Source: Acidobacteriaceae bacterium (lineage in GTDB: Bacteria; Acidobacteriota; Terriglobia; Terriglobales; Acidobacteriaceae). From it: a stretch of DNA of 64,000 nt. The notes below the pieces were generated by a model that saw nothing but the letters and a program-made list of their open reading frames with translations, searched no databases and had not been told where the DNA came from. The stretch spans positions 1 through 64,000 of the forward strand of contig JASHRF010000060.1 in assembly GCA_030037545.1 (NCBI GenBank). The letters are read 5' to 3'. The translations under genes were made by a program, and so were the position numbers. This document shows positions 35,635 through 45,174 of this stretch, one piece after another (within the stretch, counting starts at the first letter, position 1; every line of letters begins with the position of its first letter).

Positions 35635-35726
35635 CTTGCGGTACTTGAATTGTTGCACTGGAACCGTCAAGGAAGAGCGGCTTACCGGTGGTTCACGGTC
35701 GCATGTTTGAGGGCTTGCTCCTCCTC

Positions 35727-38531
35727 TTATTCGTGCCGTAGCGCTTCCATCGGCTGCACGCCCGCCGCGCGCCGTGCCGGAATCCAGCAGGAAGCGAGCG
35801 CAACCAATAGCAACAGCAAGACGCCGGAACAAAGAGTGAGCGGATCGTAGGGCGCAATGCCGTAGAGCATCGTCTTGATGAGCCGCGCCAAGAGGAGAGC
35901 GCCCGCGACACCGGCGACAATCCCGGCCACGGCAATCCACGTACTCTCGCGCAGGATCATGCCGCGCACCTGTTGCGGCTGCGCGCCCAAAGCGAGGCGT
36001 ATCCCGATCTCATTCGTTCGCTGCGCCACCGAGTAGGCCATGACCCCGTAGATACCTACGGCGGCCAGCGCCAGCGCCAGCAACCCGAATCCCGAGGTTA
36101 GCGTCACGAACAGATGCTCCTGTTGCAGGTCTTCAGCTATTTGCTCGTCCTGCGTGCGTACATTCACCAGTGGAAGATCGGGATCAATCGCCTGAGTGGC
36201 CCTTCGCAACTCCGACACAATCGCTTCCGGCCCCATCAGCGTGCGAATCTCATAGGTCATCGCGCCCACCCGCACCTGCTGCACATAGGGCAGAAAGAAC
36301 TGCGGCGGCGGTTCATCGCGAAGATTGGTGTAGCTCGTATCCGAGCAGATACCCACGATCCGAATCGTCTGGTTCGTGTTCTGATTATCGTGCCCGTGCA
36401 TGTCGTGCAGACTGGTCTGGAAGAGTTTTCCAATGGGGTTCTGCCAGGGAAACCGTGCGCGTGCCAAGCTCTCGTTAATGATGCCCACCTTCGCTGAAGT
36501 ACGCGTGTCCTGCGGTCCAAATGACCGACCCGCCACAATCGGTATTCCCATCGTCTCGAAGAACCGGTCGCCTACGAGGTTGTAGTCTTCCCCCTGGCTT
36601 TTGAGCGGGTCGTATTTTTCCCCTTCAGGAAGAAAGTCCGTAGACGACAAACTGTCTGACAGGTAGGAGACAGTGGCCGCCGTTACCGACTCCACTCCCG
36701 GTATCGCCGCAAAAGCCTGTTCCAGCCTCTGGTGCAACAGAATGTCCTTGCCTGCCGGGTACCGGCTCTCCGGTGGGTCGATCACCGCCAGCAGCAGATG
36801 GTCGGTCCGGAATCCCACGTTCACGGCGCTCAGCCCCGCCAGCGTTCGGATAAACAACCCCGCGCCAATTACCAGCAGCGTGGAAAGCGCAACCTGGAAA
36901 CTCACCAGCGCCTTGCCGTCCATGCCCTTGCGCCGCCGCGTCGTGGTCTGCGTCGTCTCCTTCAGCCCGTGCGCCACCTCTCCACGCGCCGCCGCAAATG
37001 CCGGGGCCAGTCCAAACAGAATTCCGGTCAAGATGGTAACTCCTGCGGTAAATGCAAAGACCATCCAATCGAAGTGCACAGCAAAATACGTGTGCTCCTG
37101 CTCGTTCCCGATCATCTTCGGCAGGATGTTTCGCCCCAGATAGCCGGCCAGCAAGCCGCCCGCGCCGCCCAAAGCAGCCAGCAGCAGGCTCTCCACCAGC
37201 ATTTGCCGCGCGATGCGTAGCCGCCCCGCTCCCAGCGCCATGCGTACGCTCATCTCCCGCAGCCGCTGTGCGCCGCGCGCCAGCATCAGGTTGGCAATGT
37301 TGGCGCACGCCAGCAGCAGCACCAGCCCCACCAGAGTCACCAGCACCGTCATCGGCTTCGCGTACGTCTTCTCCTGCTCGAAAAGGCCCCGGCTCCCGTC
37401 GCTCAGATCCAATCGCGGTATCTCCTCTCCCGCACGTACTGTCTCCGTGGCGCGGACGGCCGCCGCAAACTGCGTATCCAAGGCTGCCTGCGCCTGCGCC
37501 TCTCTCACTCGGGGCAGCGCGCGGCCCATCACGCTCACCCACCACTCATGTGTGCTCGCAAGCAGCGATAACTCGTGAGGGCCGTCCCACGAGGCTGGCG
37601 AAACCAGGGGCTGCATAGCCAGGGGCACAAACAAATCGGGCGAAGACAACATGCTGGCCGCACCCGTAAATCCCCTCGGGTTTACCCCCACAATCGTCAG
37701 CGGAACATCGTTGAGCTTGATGATCTGTCCCAGCACTGCCGGCGAGCGGCCAAACTCCCGCTCCCACAGGCCGTCGCTGATAACGGCCACGGCTCCCTGT
37801 CCGGGCGCGGCATCGTCCGAGGGCAGAATGGCTCGCCCCAACACCGGTCGCACCCCGAGCGCATCGTAATAATTACCGGAAATCATCTCTGTCTCGACGC
37901 GTTGCGCCTCTTCCCGGATGGTCGCGTTCATCACCGTGTCCTTGAACGCAAACAGATCGTCGAGCACGTGGCTTTCGGCCCTGAGCTCTTGATACACCGG
38001 ATAGGTAAATACATTGCTCTCCACGCGCCCGCCAGGCAGCGGGTTCGCACGCCCCCATACATCGTGGACAGCCACACGTCCCTTCGTGCCCGTCCACTCC
38101 AGCAGCCGCAACTGGTCGGCATGACGAACGTCCAGCCGTTCATACAACAACCGCCGAGCCAGCGAAAAGATGGTCGCATTCACGCCGATCGCCAGCGCCA
38201 GCGAAATCACCGCAACGGCCGTAAACCCTGGACTCTTGCGCAAGATGCGAGTGGCGTAGCAGAGATCGGCTGCGATTTCGTCGAACCAGCGGAGGCCAAG
38301 CGAAGCGCGCATTCCTTCCTTGTGAACCAGGGCGGAGCCGAGTTCAATGCGGGCGCGGCGTGCGGCTTCAGCAGGCGAGTGGCTGGCGCGGATGAGATCG
38401 ACAGTGAGCAGTTCGAGATGATCCGCGAGTTCAGTTTCCATGTCAGCCTCGAGGCGGCTGCGATGGAAGACAGCACGAAACCAGGAGCGGGGTTGAGTAC
38501 GTACGCGAGTCACAAAGCTGCGCAAGCTCAT
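35727..38531 (-). CDS. ADOP-type FtsX/MacB-like ABC permease
   Basis: 934 aa from ATG 38531, with GGAGGGAGC directly upstream. The N-terminal cytoplasmic region (MSLRSFVTRVRTQPRSWFRA, then HRSRLEADMETELADHLELL) is the extra domain typical of acidobacterial duplicated-orphan permeases. Next come MacB periplasmic core and FtsX domains, twice: KSPGFTAVAVISLALAIGVN, then LVGLVLLLACANIANLMLAR, and at the C-terminus LFVTLTSGFGLLALALAAVG with RTNEIGIRLALGAQPQQV. About ten TM helices; no ATPase gene nearby, as usual for this group. The 4-bp overlap with padR indicates co-expression. Role, probably macrolide/peptide export or envelope signalling, is unproven. Confidence 0.93.
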   Translation of the reverse strand: MSLRSFVTRVRTQPRSWFRAVFHRSRLEADMETELADHLELLTVDLIRASHSPAEAARRARIELGSALVHKEGMRASLGLRWFDEIAADLCYATRILRKSPGFTAVAVISLALAIGVNATIFSLARRLLYERLDVRHADQLRLLEWTGTKGRVAVHDVWGRANPLPGGRVESNVFTYPVYQELRAESHVLDDLFAFKDTVMNATIREEAQRVETEMISGNYYDALGVRPVLGRAILPSDDAAPGQGAVAVISDGLWEREFGRSPAVLGQIIKLNDVPLTIVGVNPRGFTGAASMLSSPDLFVPLAMQPLVSPASWDGPHELSLLASTHEWWVSVMGRALPRVREAQAQAALDTQFAAAVRATETVRAGEEIPRLDLSDGSRGLFEQEKTYAKPMTVLVTLVGLVLLLACANIANLMLARGAQRLREMSVRMALGAGRLRIARQMLVESLLLAALGGAGGLLAGYLGRNILPKMIGNEQEHTYFAVHFDWMVFAFTAGVTILTGILFGLAPAFAAARGEVAHGLKETTQTTTRRRKGMDGKALVSFQVALSTLLVIGAGLFIRTLAGLSAVNVGFRTDHLLLAVIDPPESRYPAGKDILLHQRLEQAFAAIPGVESVTAATVSYLSDSLSSTDFLPEGEKYDPLKSQGEDYNLVGDRFFETMGIPIVAGRSFGPQDTRTSAKVGIINESLARARFPWQNPIGKLFQTSLHDMHGHDNQNTNQTIRIVGICSDTSYTNLRDEPPPQFFLPYVQQVRVGAMTYEIRTLMGPEAIVSELRRATQAIDPDLPLVNVRTQDEQIAEDLQQEHLFVTLTSGFGLLALALAAVGIYGVMAYSVAQRTNEIGIRLALGAQPQQVRGMILRESTWIAVAGIVAGVAGALLLARLIKTMLYGIAPYDPLTLCSGVLLLLLVALASCWIPARRAAGVQPMEALRHE

Positions 38532-38884
38532 GCTCCCTCCGGGGTGGCGCGCAGGATTCCGTTGATTACTTCGGACATTCGCGTCCACTTCTCAGTTTCC
38601 TGTTTCAAACGCGCACGGCCTGCCGCGGTCAGACGGTAATACTTGGCGCGCCGGTTATTTTCGCTCTCGCCCCATGAACTGGCGATCGCTCCCTGGTGCT
38701 CAAGCCGATACAGCGCCGGGTAGAGCGAGCCTTGTTGAATGGCCAGCCCTTCGCCGGAAATCTGCCGGATGCGAAGCAGCACACCGTATCCGTGGAGCGA
38801 CCCGAGCGAAACTGCTTTAAGGATCAGCATGTCCAGCGTGCCCTGAAGCAGATCCATCTGCCGGTGATCGAGCTCTTGACCCAA
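38528..38884 (-). CDS. PadR-family transcriptional regulator
   Basis: 118 aa from TTG 38884, with AGGAGG eight bases upstream. The compact winged helix reads LLQGTLDMLILKAVSLGSLH, GYGVLLRIRQ, IQQGSLYPALYRLEHQGAI and NRRAKYYRLTAAGRARL, the standard acidobacterial PadR pattern. Its stop overlaps the ADOP permease start by 4 bp. A perfect inverted repeat 19 bp upstream of its start is the likely operator, so autorepression relieved by an unknown ligand is expected. Confidence 0.93.
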   Translation of the reverse strand: MGQELDHRQMDLLQGTLDMLILKAVSLGSLHGYGVLLRIRQISGEGLAIQQGSLYPALYRLEHQGAIASSWGESENNRRAKYYRLTAAGRARLKQETEKWTRMSEVINGILRATPEGA

Positions 38885-38902
38885 GCTCTTTCCTCCTCGA
38901 CC

Positions 38903-38936
38903 TTCTAGGAGAGAGGATAGCGCGACTCTCCTAGAA
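38903..38936. promoter_or_regulatory. PadR operator: perfect 11-bp inverted repeat
   Basis: TTCTAGGAGAG (38903-38913) and CTCTCCTAGAA (38926-38936) are exact inverse copies separated by 12 nt. They lie immediately upstream of the padR ribosome-binding site, a position suited to autoregulation. Confidence 0.65.
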
Positions 38937-39147
38937 CGTCAAAGAGTAGAAAGCCGCGAACCTATCATGCGGCCCCTACCCCAAAATTGGCCACCCGAAA
39001 GGCGGCCGAGTCCGCAGGCGGGCGAAGAGAGGTCAAAGGTCAGTGTGGACGATCCTACCGCGACCCATCAAAAGAGCCCGCTGGCTGCGCTTTTCAAGGG
39101 AAGAACGCGGATTTCTCAACAATAGGCACCGCCATTCAGGCCGACAC

Positions 39148-41139
39148 TCACATGGGGTGGGGGTCGGGCACAACTGTGACCGTAATCTGCGAAGGGTACT
39201 GGGCAGAGTGGTGCACCGAATTGTGCGCAACCACACCCGTGGTTTCGTCCCAGTTATTACCGCCGGTATTCAGATTCCGGTCGAAGCGTGGGAAATTGCT
39301 GCTGGAGATCTCTATGCGCAGGGAGTGCCCGGCCGGAAAATAGTCGCTGGTCTGCATGGGCTGAAAGGTGACTTTGTAAACTTCGCCGTCTTTCATCCAC
39401 ACCAGAGGCTTGTCATAGCCGTCACGATACCGCATGCGCTGGATCGTTTCGTCCAGATTGTACGCCACGCCCTCGGGATCCACGTCGATGACCTTCACCG
39501 TGAAGTCCGTATCTTTGGCGTCAGACCCCACATAAAGCGTCACGTTGATGGGGCCGCTCACTTCCGTGCCTTCTTTGAAAGGCTCGCTGGTGTAAACCAA
39601 GATGTCGTTGCGCGCCTCCATCTTCCGCTGATCCATGGCTCCGGGAATCACGGCGTTCCCTTCGCAGCAAACATTGCCGCCGTAGGAGGGAACGGGATTC
39701 ATCGGGTCATAGGTGAAACGGTCTGCGGCACTGCTGGCCGGCGGAACCGGCACCAATGCGCCATCTCCATAAAGGCTATTGGCCTTGCCGCTGCTTGATA
39801 AGTAGAAAGTAAGAGTCTTGGAACCCGCGGGAGGCCACGTGTTAGCCGTCTCCCAGCGGTTCTCGCCCATCACGTAATATTGAATCTTCGGCATCGTCTC
39901 CAGAACGTGATTGTCTTCGCCCTTGAGAAAGTGATCGAACCATCCATAGGTGAGTTTGTCCGTGTCGAGATGCACTTCTCCCATGTCGCGTTCGCCCACC
40001 ACCGTGTGTTCGGTTCCAGGGGCAGGGAGCCCACGGTAATAGCCGCAGTGGCCGGTCGGAGCAATTACGGCATACTGCTCATTTGCGATCTCCGGCTTTG
40101 CCGTCTGGCGCACAAAGTTGTAGGCTGCGAGGTTAGGGCCGATGGAAACGTCGTACCAGGACATAAACCACAATCCCGGCACATTGATCTTCATGCTGTC
40201 ATTCCACAGGCCGCCCTTGTACCAGGCAGGATCGTTGGGCGTGCGCTCGATCATGGCCCCGCCGGTGGCTACCGGCATGGGATCGGAGAAGATGCCGGGA
40301 GGGCCGCCCACAGCCTTAATGATGTCTTTTTCCGGCAAGTGCCACAGGGCTTTCGACCAGTCCACAGGAGGAAAATGATCCGCCAGATCGAAAGCCCTGG
40401 AAACGCGAATCAGATCTTCCTGAGAAGTGCCGGGAGGAAACATCGGTCTGACCTGGTTCTGTTCGCCGTAAAGCCAGTCGATAAAGAGCATTTGCACGGC
40501 GCCGCCACGGTACCAGTTTCCCTGCTCATAGTAGGGACCGACACGGCCCACGCCGGCTCCAAATCCCATGGGAATAAAAGCAGCGTCCGACGGATTGCCC
40601 CGCGCCGTAACCGCCAGTTGCCACTCCGCGGTCGAGGAGCAGCCGATGGTGCCGACTTTCCCGTTCGACCAGGGCTGGGCAGCAATCCATGAGAATTCGT
40701 CATCACCGTCCGTCAGCGGCGGCCCCAGGATGTCGTAGTTTCCTTCGGAGAAGAAATGCCCGCGCTCGTTGATTTCGACATAAGCATAGCCCCGTTTCAC
40801 CGCTTCAAGCTCCGCAGACATATTTCGCGGCGCGCCCAGGCTCACATCCCAGTAGTTAAAGTTATAGGGCGTGCGCACAAACACGGTCGGATACTTCTTT
40901 GAAGTATCTTTCGGAACATAGATGTCGGCGGCCATGTGCAAGCCGTCGCGCATCGGGATCATGACTTTGCGATCGATGATGGCCGCCGACTCCAGCTCAT
41001 CCTCAATTGCATTCTGCTTCGCGATTTGTTCCAGCTCCTCGGGAGTGCGCGTGCGCTGCTGTGCGAAACCATTAGAAACAAGGCTTCCCGAGATTATCAG
41101 GAGCAACGCAGTGCAATAGAAGGCGGTTTGTCTTGGCAT
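39148..41139 (-). CDS. secreted CocE/NonD-family hydrolase
   Basis: 663 aa. ATG 41139 is preferred because GGAGG lies six bases upstream; the ATG at 41145 touches it. The signal peptide ends near NGFAQQ. The alpha/beta-hydrolase domain of the X-Pro dipeptidyl-peptidase/CocE class is evident: [40 protein letters not shown], then the nucleophile elbow [15 protein letters not shown] (GCSSTA instead of the commoner GxSYxG). A C-terminal jelly roll follows ([20 protein letters not shown]). It likely cleaves an amide or ester in the periplasm. Downstream of the receptor at 41355-44771 on the same strand. Confidence 0.88.
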   Translation of the reverse strand: MPRQTAFYCTALLLIISGSLVSNGFAQQRTRTPEELEQIAKQNAIEDELESAAIIDRKVMIPMRDGLHMAADIYVPKDTSKKYPTVFVRTPYNFNYWDVSLGAPRNMSAELEAVKRGYAYVEINERGHFFSEGNYDILGPPLTDGDDEFSWIAAQPWSNGKVGTIGCSSTAEWQLAVTARGNPSDAAFIPMGFGAGVGRVGPYYEQGNWYRGGAVQMLFIDWLYGEQNQVRPMFPPGTSQEDLIRVSRAFDLADHFPPVDWSKALWHLPEKDIIKAVGGPPGIFSDPMPVATGGAMIERTPNDPAWYKGGLWNDSMKINVPGLWFMSWYDVSIGPNLAAYNFVRQTAKPEIANEQYAVIAPTGHCGYYRGLPAPGTEHTVVGERDMGEVHLDTDKLTYGWFDHFLKGEDNHVLETMPKIQYYVMGENRWETANTWPPAGSKTLTFYLSSSGKANSLYGDGALVPVPPASSAADRFTYDPMNPVPSYGGNVCCEGNAVIPGAMDQRKMEARNDILVYTSEPFKEGTEVSGPINVTLYVGSDAKDTDFTVKVIDVDPEGVAYNLDETIQRMRYRDGYDKPLVWMKDGEVYKVTFQPMQTSDYFPAGHSLRIEISSSNFPRFDRNLNTGGNNWDETTGVVAHNSVHHSAQYPSQITVTVVPDPHPM

Positions 41140-41354
41140 GTTCATCCTCCGCTACAAGGTCATTGCAATTGTATCCGTGAAAGTACAGAATCCAGGCGCG
41201 TTCCATTTTTTCATTCGGCTGCGTCCGGACGACTCGCCACAGCGCCGAGCCGGTCATGCACTACCAAACCTCGGCACGAGGCGGGATGACAGTGCCAGCA
41301 GGCGGGAACGGATTGTGGGAGGTACCGGTATCCATGGCGTCGGCCCTGCCAGGT

Positions 41355-44300
41355 TTAGAACTCAAGTACGCCTTTGATCTGAAGGAGTCTCGGCGAGTTG
41401 TCTCCGCCCAAGCCGACCCCAAAGAGCGAGCTGGGCGATCCGACAGCACTAATGATCTGCCCAAAAGTGGAATCGGCGAGGTCAGGGTCGGGAATGGCGA
41501 AATTCGGATGGTTGAATATGTTATAGGCCTGTGCCCCGATGCCGAATTTCATGCCCTCGCGGAGCGGTATGTTGGTCATCTTCATAAGGCCAAAATCGGA
41601 CTCGACAAACATCGGTCCCCGGAATTGATTCAGTGCCTGGTTCCCGAATCCTGTCGCCGCTGAGGTGAACTGGCTCGCCAGCAGGCAGGCGTTCTTCGGG
41701 CTGCTGCAGGAAGGCACGCTACCCCCGTTGAAGTTGGCGAAAATTCCGTACGCCGGGGCCGGAACGCCGGCGCTGGACGAATAGTTCTGTCCAGCCAGCG
41801 CCGCGTCGGTCGCGCTGTCGTAGACTGTGAACGGGAAGCCCGAATGCACATAAAACGTCTCAGAGAGCTGCCACCCGTCAATGAGACTGTTAAGAGCGCC
41901 CGGCCCGTGAAGGAACTTCGCGAAGGGCACCATCCATACATAATCGGCGGTCATCCCGCTGTGGACATCGAAATTCGCGTTCCCGTAGGATAGTTTCGGA
42001 TTGTAGGGATCCTCGATGTATCGTGGATTACCAGTGCCGATTTCGTCGGTGAGGGCGTGACTGTACGTGTAATTTGCCTGGACCACCGAAGAGCCGAAGT
42101 GATCCGCGAACTGAATGGTCGCGCCGTTGTAACTGGAAATCCCCTCGTCTTCCATCAACGTCACTGTGCCGAATCGCGGGTCGGGAGCCGTGGCTGGCAG
42201 CCCCGCAAAACCGGTGGCGTACGCATTAACCGATCCGTTCTGGATCCAGCCATGGATCTCATGGTTCCCGACATATCCCACCGTAGCCACCGCATCCCTC
42301 CACAGTGCGCGCTCCACCTCCAGGCTCCACTTGGTTACCAGCGGCTCCGGCAATTGGGCGACGGCTTCCTGTAACTGCGGGGGAGAGAAACCCGGTACCG
42401 CAGCCTCGAATTGCGCCAGCGTGTAGCCCTGGCTGTATCCCGATGTGAAGGCCGAGGTATCGCTGGCCGTCTGGGCGAACAGGTTTCCGCTCTGGCTAGG
42501 CGCGAGCGGACCGCTGCTGGCGATAAAGGTGTTGATCAGCGGCGAGTTCTCGGCCTGATTGAAGGCTATGTTATCGGGAACATTGTCGTAAAACAATCCA
42601 ATGCCGCCGCGGACCACGGTGGCCCGATTAACCCCAAACGGCTGCCAGGCGAACCCGAGGCGCGGTTGCCATTCCAGAGCCTGCAGGTTATAGAGTCCCT
42701 GATGCAGGCCGGTCACCAGAGCCTTGTTATAAGGAGTGTCCACGTTGTGATCGAGCTCGGAGAAGGGCACCGTGGTTCGCGCGAAGCAGTTCTTCTGGCA
42801 AACCGGATTGGTCGCATGATCCAGGCGGAGCGCCAGGGTGAGGGTGAAGGCATCCTTCACTTTCCAGCTATCCTGGATAAATCCTCCCATATGAGCTTGC
42901 GCCAGCGGTTCCCAGCCATTGGTCAAGAAAGATTGGACCAGCGTCGAATAGTCGCTACCTCCCGCCGCCACGCTGGCCTGATCGATGCCGCCATCGAAAA
43001 ACGCGTCTGCCGTATTGGCCGTCAGTAAACCAATGTTGTTGCCGTAGTAACTGATTCCCTCATCGTAGCGGCTGAAATCGAAACCGGCCTTGAGGGAGTG
43101 ATCGTGGATGATCTTAGTCAGATCGTCGGAAAAGTGATAGTCGGTTAACGCCTGCAGGGCAGGGAAATCTGCGTCTATCCCACCCAGGGTGGTGAAGGTT
43201 CCATCGCCGAACTGGAGATCGGTCGGAAACGCCGCCAGAGTGGCCGGTGCGATCGCCGTTGTAGGTGAGCCGGGCGGCGCAAATTCAATATGGAAATGCT
43301 CGACCGACGTATCGAACTCGTTGACAAGGCTGGCCGACAGCGTTGAGGTCCAGGAAAAAGCACCCGTCTGCACCAGCTGAGCGCTGTCAACGTCAAAGAG
43401 GGGGTTGATGGGATCCGTATAGGTGGCCTGCGTTCCATCGTCGACTTTGAAATGTCCAAAAATGTGATTGTTCGCGTTGATATTCCAGTCGATGCGGGAA
43501 GTGAGGATCTCCTCCGGATTGAAGTTCCCCGCCGTGGAACGGAAATTCAGCGCGCAGGGCACGCCCGAGCCAAGACCGGTAAAGCCGTTACAGCCGAGAG
43601 GATCGGTTCCGTTCCCCGGCACCGCGCGCGATGCGCCCGCCGCCGAGTTGTATAGATTGAAAATGCCCTGTCCCAGGCCGGTTCCGCCTCCTGCCGGACA
43701 AGTCACCGTTTTTCCGCTGGCATCCGTCAGCGTCAAATTCTGGCAGTAAAACGGAATCGATGCGGTCAGGCCATTCGCTGTCAGGTTCTCAATGGTCGCC
43801 GCCTCAAACTGCTGGCTTGGAATGAGAGCGAGCGCGCTGGTAGGCAGCATAATGCGGACACCCTCCGTATCGGCGAAGAAGAAGAGCCTGTCGTGCAGGA
43901 TGGGACCGCCGACCGAAGCGGCCCACTGGTTGACGTTATCGAAGGGTCTTGGGGTATCGCTCAAGTTGTTGAAATAGTCGTTGGCGTTAAACGCGCGGCC
44001 ATTCCAGAAATATTTCGCGTTTCCGTGAAACTGATTCGAACCGGATTTGGTCACGATGGTATCGTTAGAACCGGCCAGGTAGCCGTACTGGCCCGTATAC
44101 TCAGTTGCGGAAACCGTAACTTCCTGTATCTCATTCAGTCCCAGCAGAAGGTTCGATGAACCGCCGTTGGTTGAGTTACCGTCGGGATTGATATCCTCCA
44201 TCCCATTCTCGATCAGCAGATTCGAATTCGTCGTTATCCCATACATCGAGGGAAACAGATCGCCGGTCATCACTGCGCCGGGAGACATCTGCAGCAGCGA

Positions 44301-44771
44301 GTTGACGTCATTCCCCGGCACGGGAACTTGCTGCAGCTGCGTAGTCTCAAGGGTCGTCGAGATATCGGCGTTGGTCGTCTGGAGTGTCGGCGGCAGGGAT
44401 GACACTAAAACCGTTTGCGTAGCGCTGCCTACCGCAAGGCGGAAGTTCACGGTCGTGGTCTGGCCGACGTTAACGGTTGTGTCCTGCCGCGACGTATTGA
44501 AGCGCGGGGCCGACGCAGTTACGGTATATTGGCTGGGCTGCAGGATGGTGAACTGATAGAAGCCCGAACCGTTTGTCTTGGCGCGTATCGTATCGCCGGT
44601 CGCCTTGTTGGTGACGGTGATAGCAGCGCCCGGCAAAACAGCTCCACCGGCGTCCTGAACGACACCGCTGAGTGCGCCCGTGACATTGGACTGCCCGCGC
44701 ACGGCAATCGGAAGCATCAACAACAGGGAAACACAAAGGGAAAAAATTGCACCAGAGTAAATCCGCTGCAT
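41355..44771 (-). CDS. TonB-dependent outer-membrane receptor (hydrolase cluster)
   Basis: 1138 aa from ATG 44771, with GGAGGAGCC directly upstream. The signal peptide (LCVSLLLMLPIAVRG) is followed by the carboxypeptidase-like domain LSGVVQDAGGAVLPGAAITV, a plug (VPGNDVNSLLQMSPGAVMTG, SGSNQFHGNAKYFWNGRAFN) and a long barrel ending LLQIKGVLEF with terminal Phe. Two CocE/NonD hydrolases on the same strand, before and after it, suggest uptake of a peptide-, ester- or amide-type compound processed in the periplasm. A tandem 20-bp repeat upstream may be its operator. Confidence 0.93.
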   Translation of the reverse strand: MQRIYSGAIFSLCVSLLLMLPIAVRGQSNVTGALSGVVQDAGGAVLPGAAITVTNKATGDTIRAKTNGSGFYQFTILQPSQYTVTASAPRFNTSRQDTTVNVGQTTTVNFRLAVGSATQTVLVSSLPPTLQTTNADISTTLETTQLQQVPVPGNDVNSLLQMSPGAVMTGDLFPSMYGITTNSNLLIENGMEDINPDGNSTNGGSSNLLLGLNEIQEVTVSATEYTGQYGYLAGSNDTIVTKSGSNQFHGNAKYFWNGRAFNANDYFNNLSDTPRPFDNVNQWAASVGGPILHDRLFFFADTEGVRIMLPTSALALIPSQQFEAATIENLTANGLTASIPFYCQNLTLTDASGKTVTCPAGGGTGLGQGIFNLYNSAAGASRAVPGNGTDPLGCNGFTGLGSGVPCALNFRSTAGNFNPEEILTSRIDWNINANNHIFGHFKVDDGTQATYTDPINPLFDVDSAQLVQTGAFSWTSTLSASLVNEFDTSVEHFHIEFAPPGSPTTAIAPATLAAFPTDLQFGDGTFTTLGGIDADFPALQALTDYHFSDDLTKIIHDHSLKAGFDFSRYDEGISYYGNNIGLLTANTADAFFDGGIDQASVAAGGSDYSTLVQSFLTNGWEPLAQAHMGGFIQDSWKVKDAFTLTLALRLDHATNPVCQKNCFARTTVPFSELDHNVDTPYNKALVTGLHQGLYNLQALEWQPRLGFAWQPFGVNRATVVRGGIGLFYDNVPDNIAFNQAENSPLINTFIASSGPLAPSQSGNLFAQTASDTSAFTSGYSQGYTLAQFEAAVPGFSPPQLQEAVAQLPEPLVTKWSLEVERALWRDAVATVGYVGNHEIHGWIQNGSVNAYATGFAGLPATAPDPRFGTVTLMEDEGISSYNGATIQFADHFGSSVVQANYTYSHALTDEIGTGNPRYIEDPYNPKLSYGNANFDVHSGMTADYVWMVPFAKFLHGPGALNSLIDGWQLSETFYVHSGFPFTVYDSATDAALAGQNYSSSAGVPAPAYGIFANFNGGSVPSCSSPKNACLLASQFTSAATGFGNQALNQFRGPMFVESDFGLMKMTNIPLREGMKFGIGAQAYNIFNHPNFAIPDPDLADSTFGQIISAVGSPSSLFGVGLGGDNSPRLLQIKGVLEF

Positions 44772-44788
44772 GGCTCCTCCGTGTGGGA

Positions 44789-44834
44789 CTTAAGTAAGCA
44801 CATCTTAATGGCGGCTTAAGTAATTACATCTTAA
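44789..44834. promoter_or_regulatory. tandem 20-bp operator-like repeats before TonB receptor gene
   Basis: CTTAAGTAAGCACATCTTAA (44789-44808) and CTTAAGTAATTACATCTTAA (44815-44834) differ at two central bases and repeat at a 26-bp period. Each unit has CTTAA ends pointing at a variable centre, like a regulator binding site, and they begin 17 bp upstream of the receptor start. Confidence 0.55.
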
Positions 44835-45174
44835 GGGCGCCTCACTCGACACAAGCAGATTCTCGCGCATACTCACAGCGGGCAGCATGATTTGAATCGA
44901 GAACGGCGCTAAGAGCGAGGATCCCGCGAAACAGTAGCGATCAACCTGAGGAAAGCGCTACGCAGGCCTTGGGGCAGAGCACCAGCACAAGGCTTTCTAG
45001 CACAACGTGAAATTCCGTGTCAACAAAAAACCTTGCGGACTTTCCCCGGGATTTCTTCAGACTGACCTGCTGAGGGCAAGTTCGAGTTGGGTGTCCGGGG
45101 AAGATTCCGGCGGCGGATGGAAGGCACTGGGGTAGACGGCGCTGGAGCACCGCTCACTCGTCCTTGCTTCGCGG
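44835..45174. other. intergenic region upstream of TonB receptor, no gene seen
   Basis: About 340 bp between the receptor's repeat operators and the stop of the second hydrolase. No frame of protein-like composition was found; it presumably holds the receptor promoter, but no -35/-10 pair stands out. Confidence 0.3.

Noticed and set aside
37575-38639. 354-codon open frame on the plus strand
   Set aside because: Antisense to the ADOP permease; His/Arg/Gln-rich translation typical of shadows.
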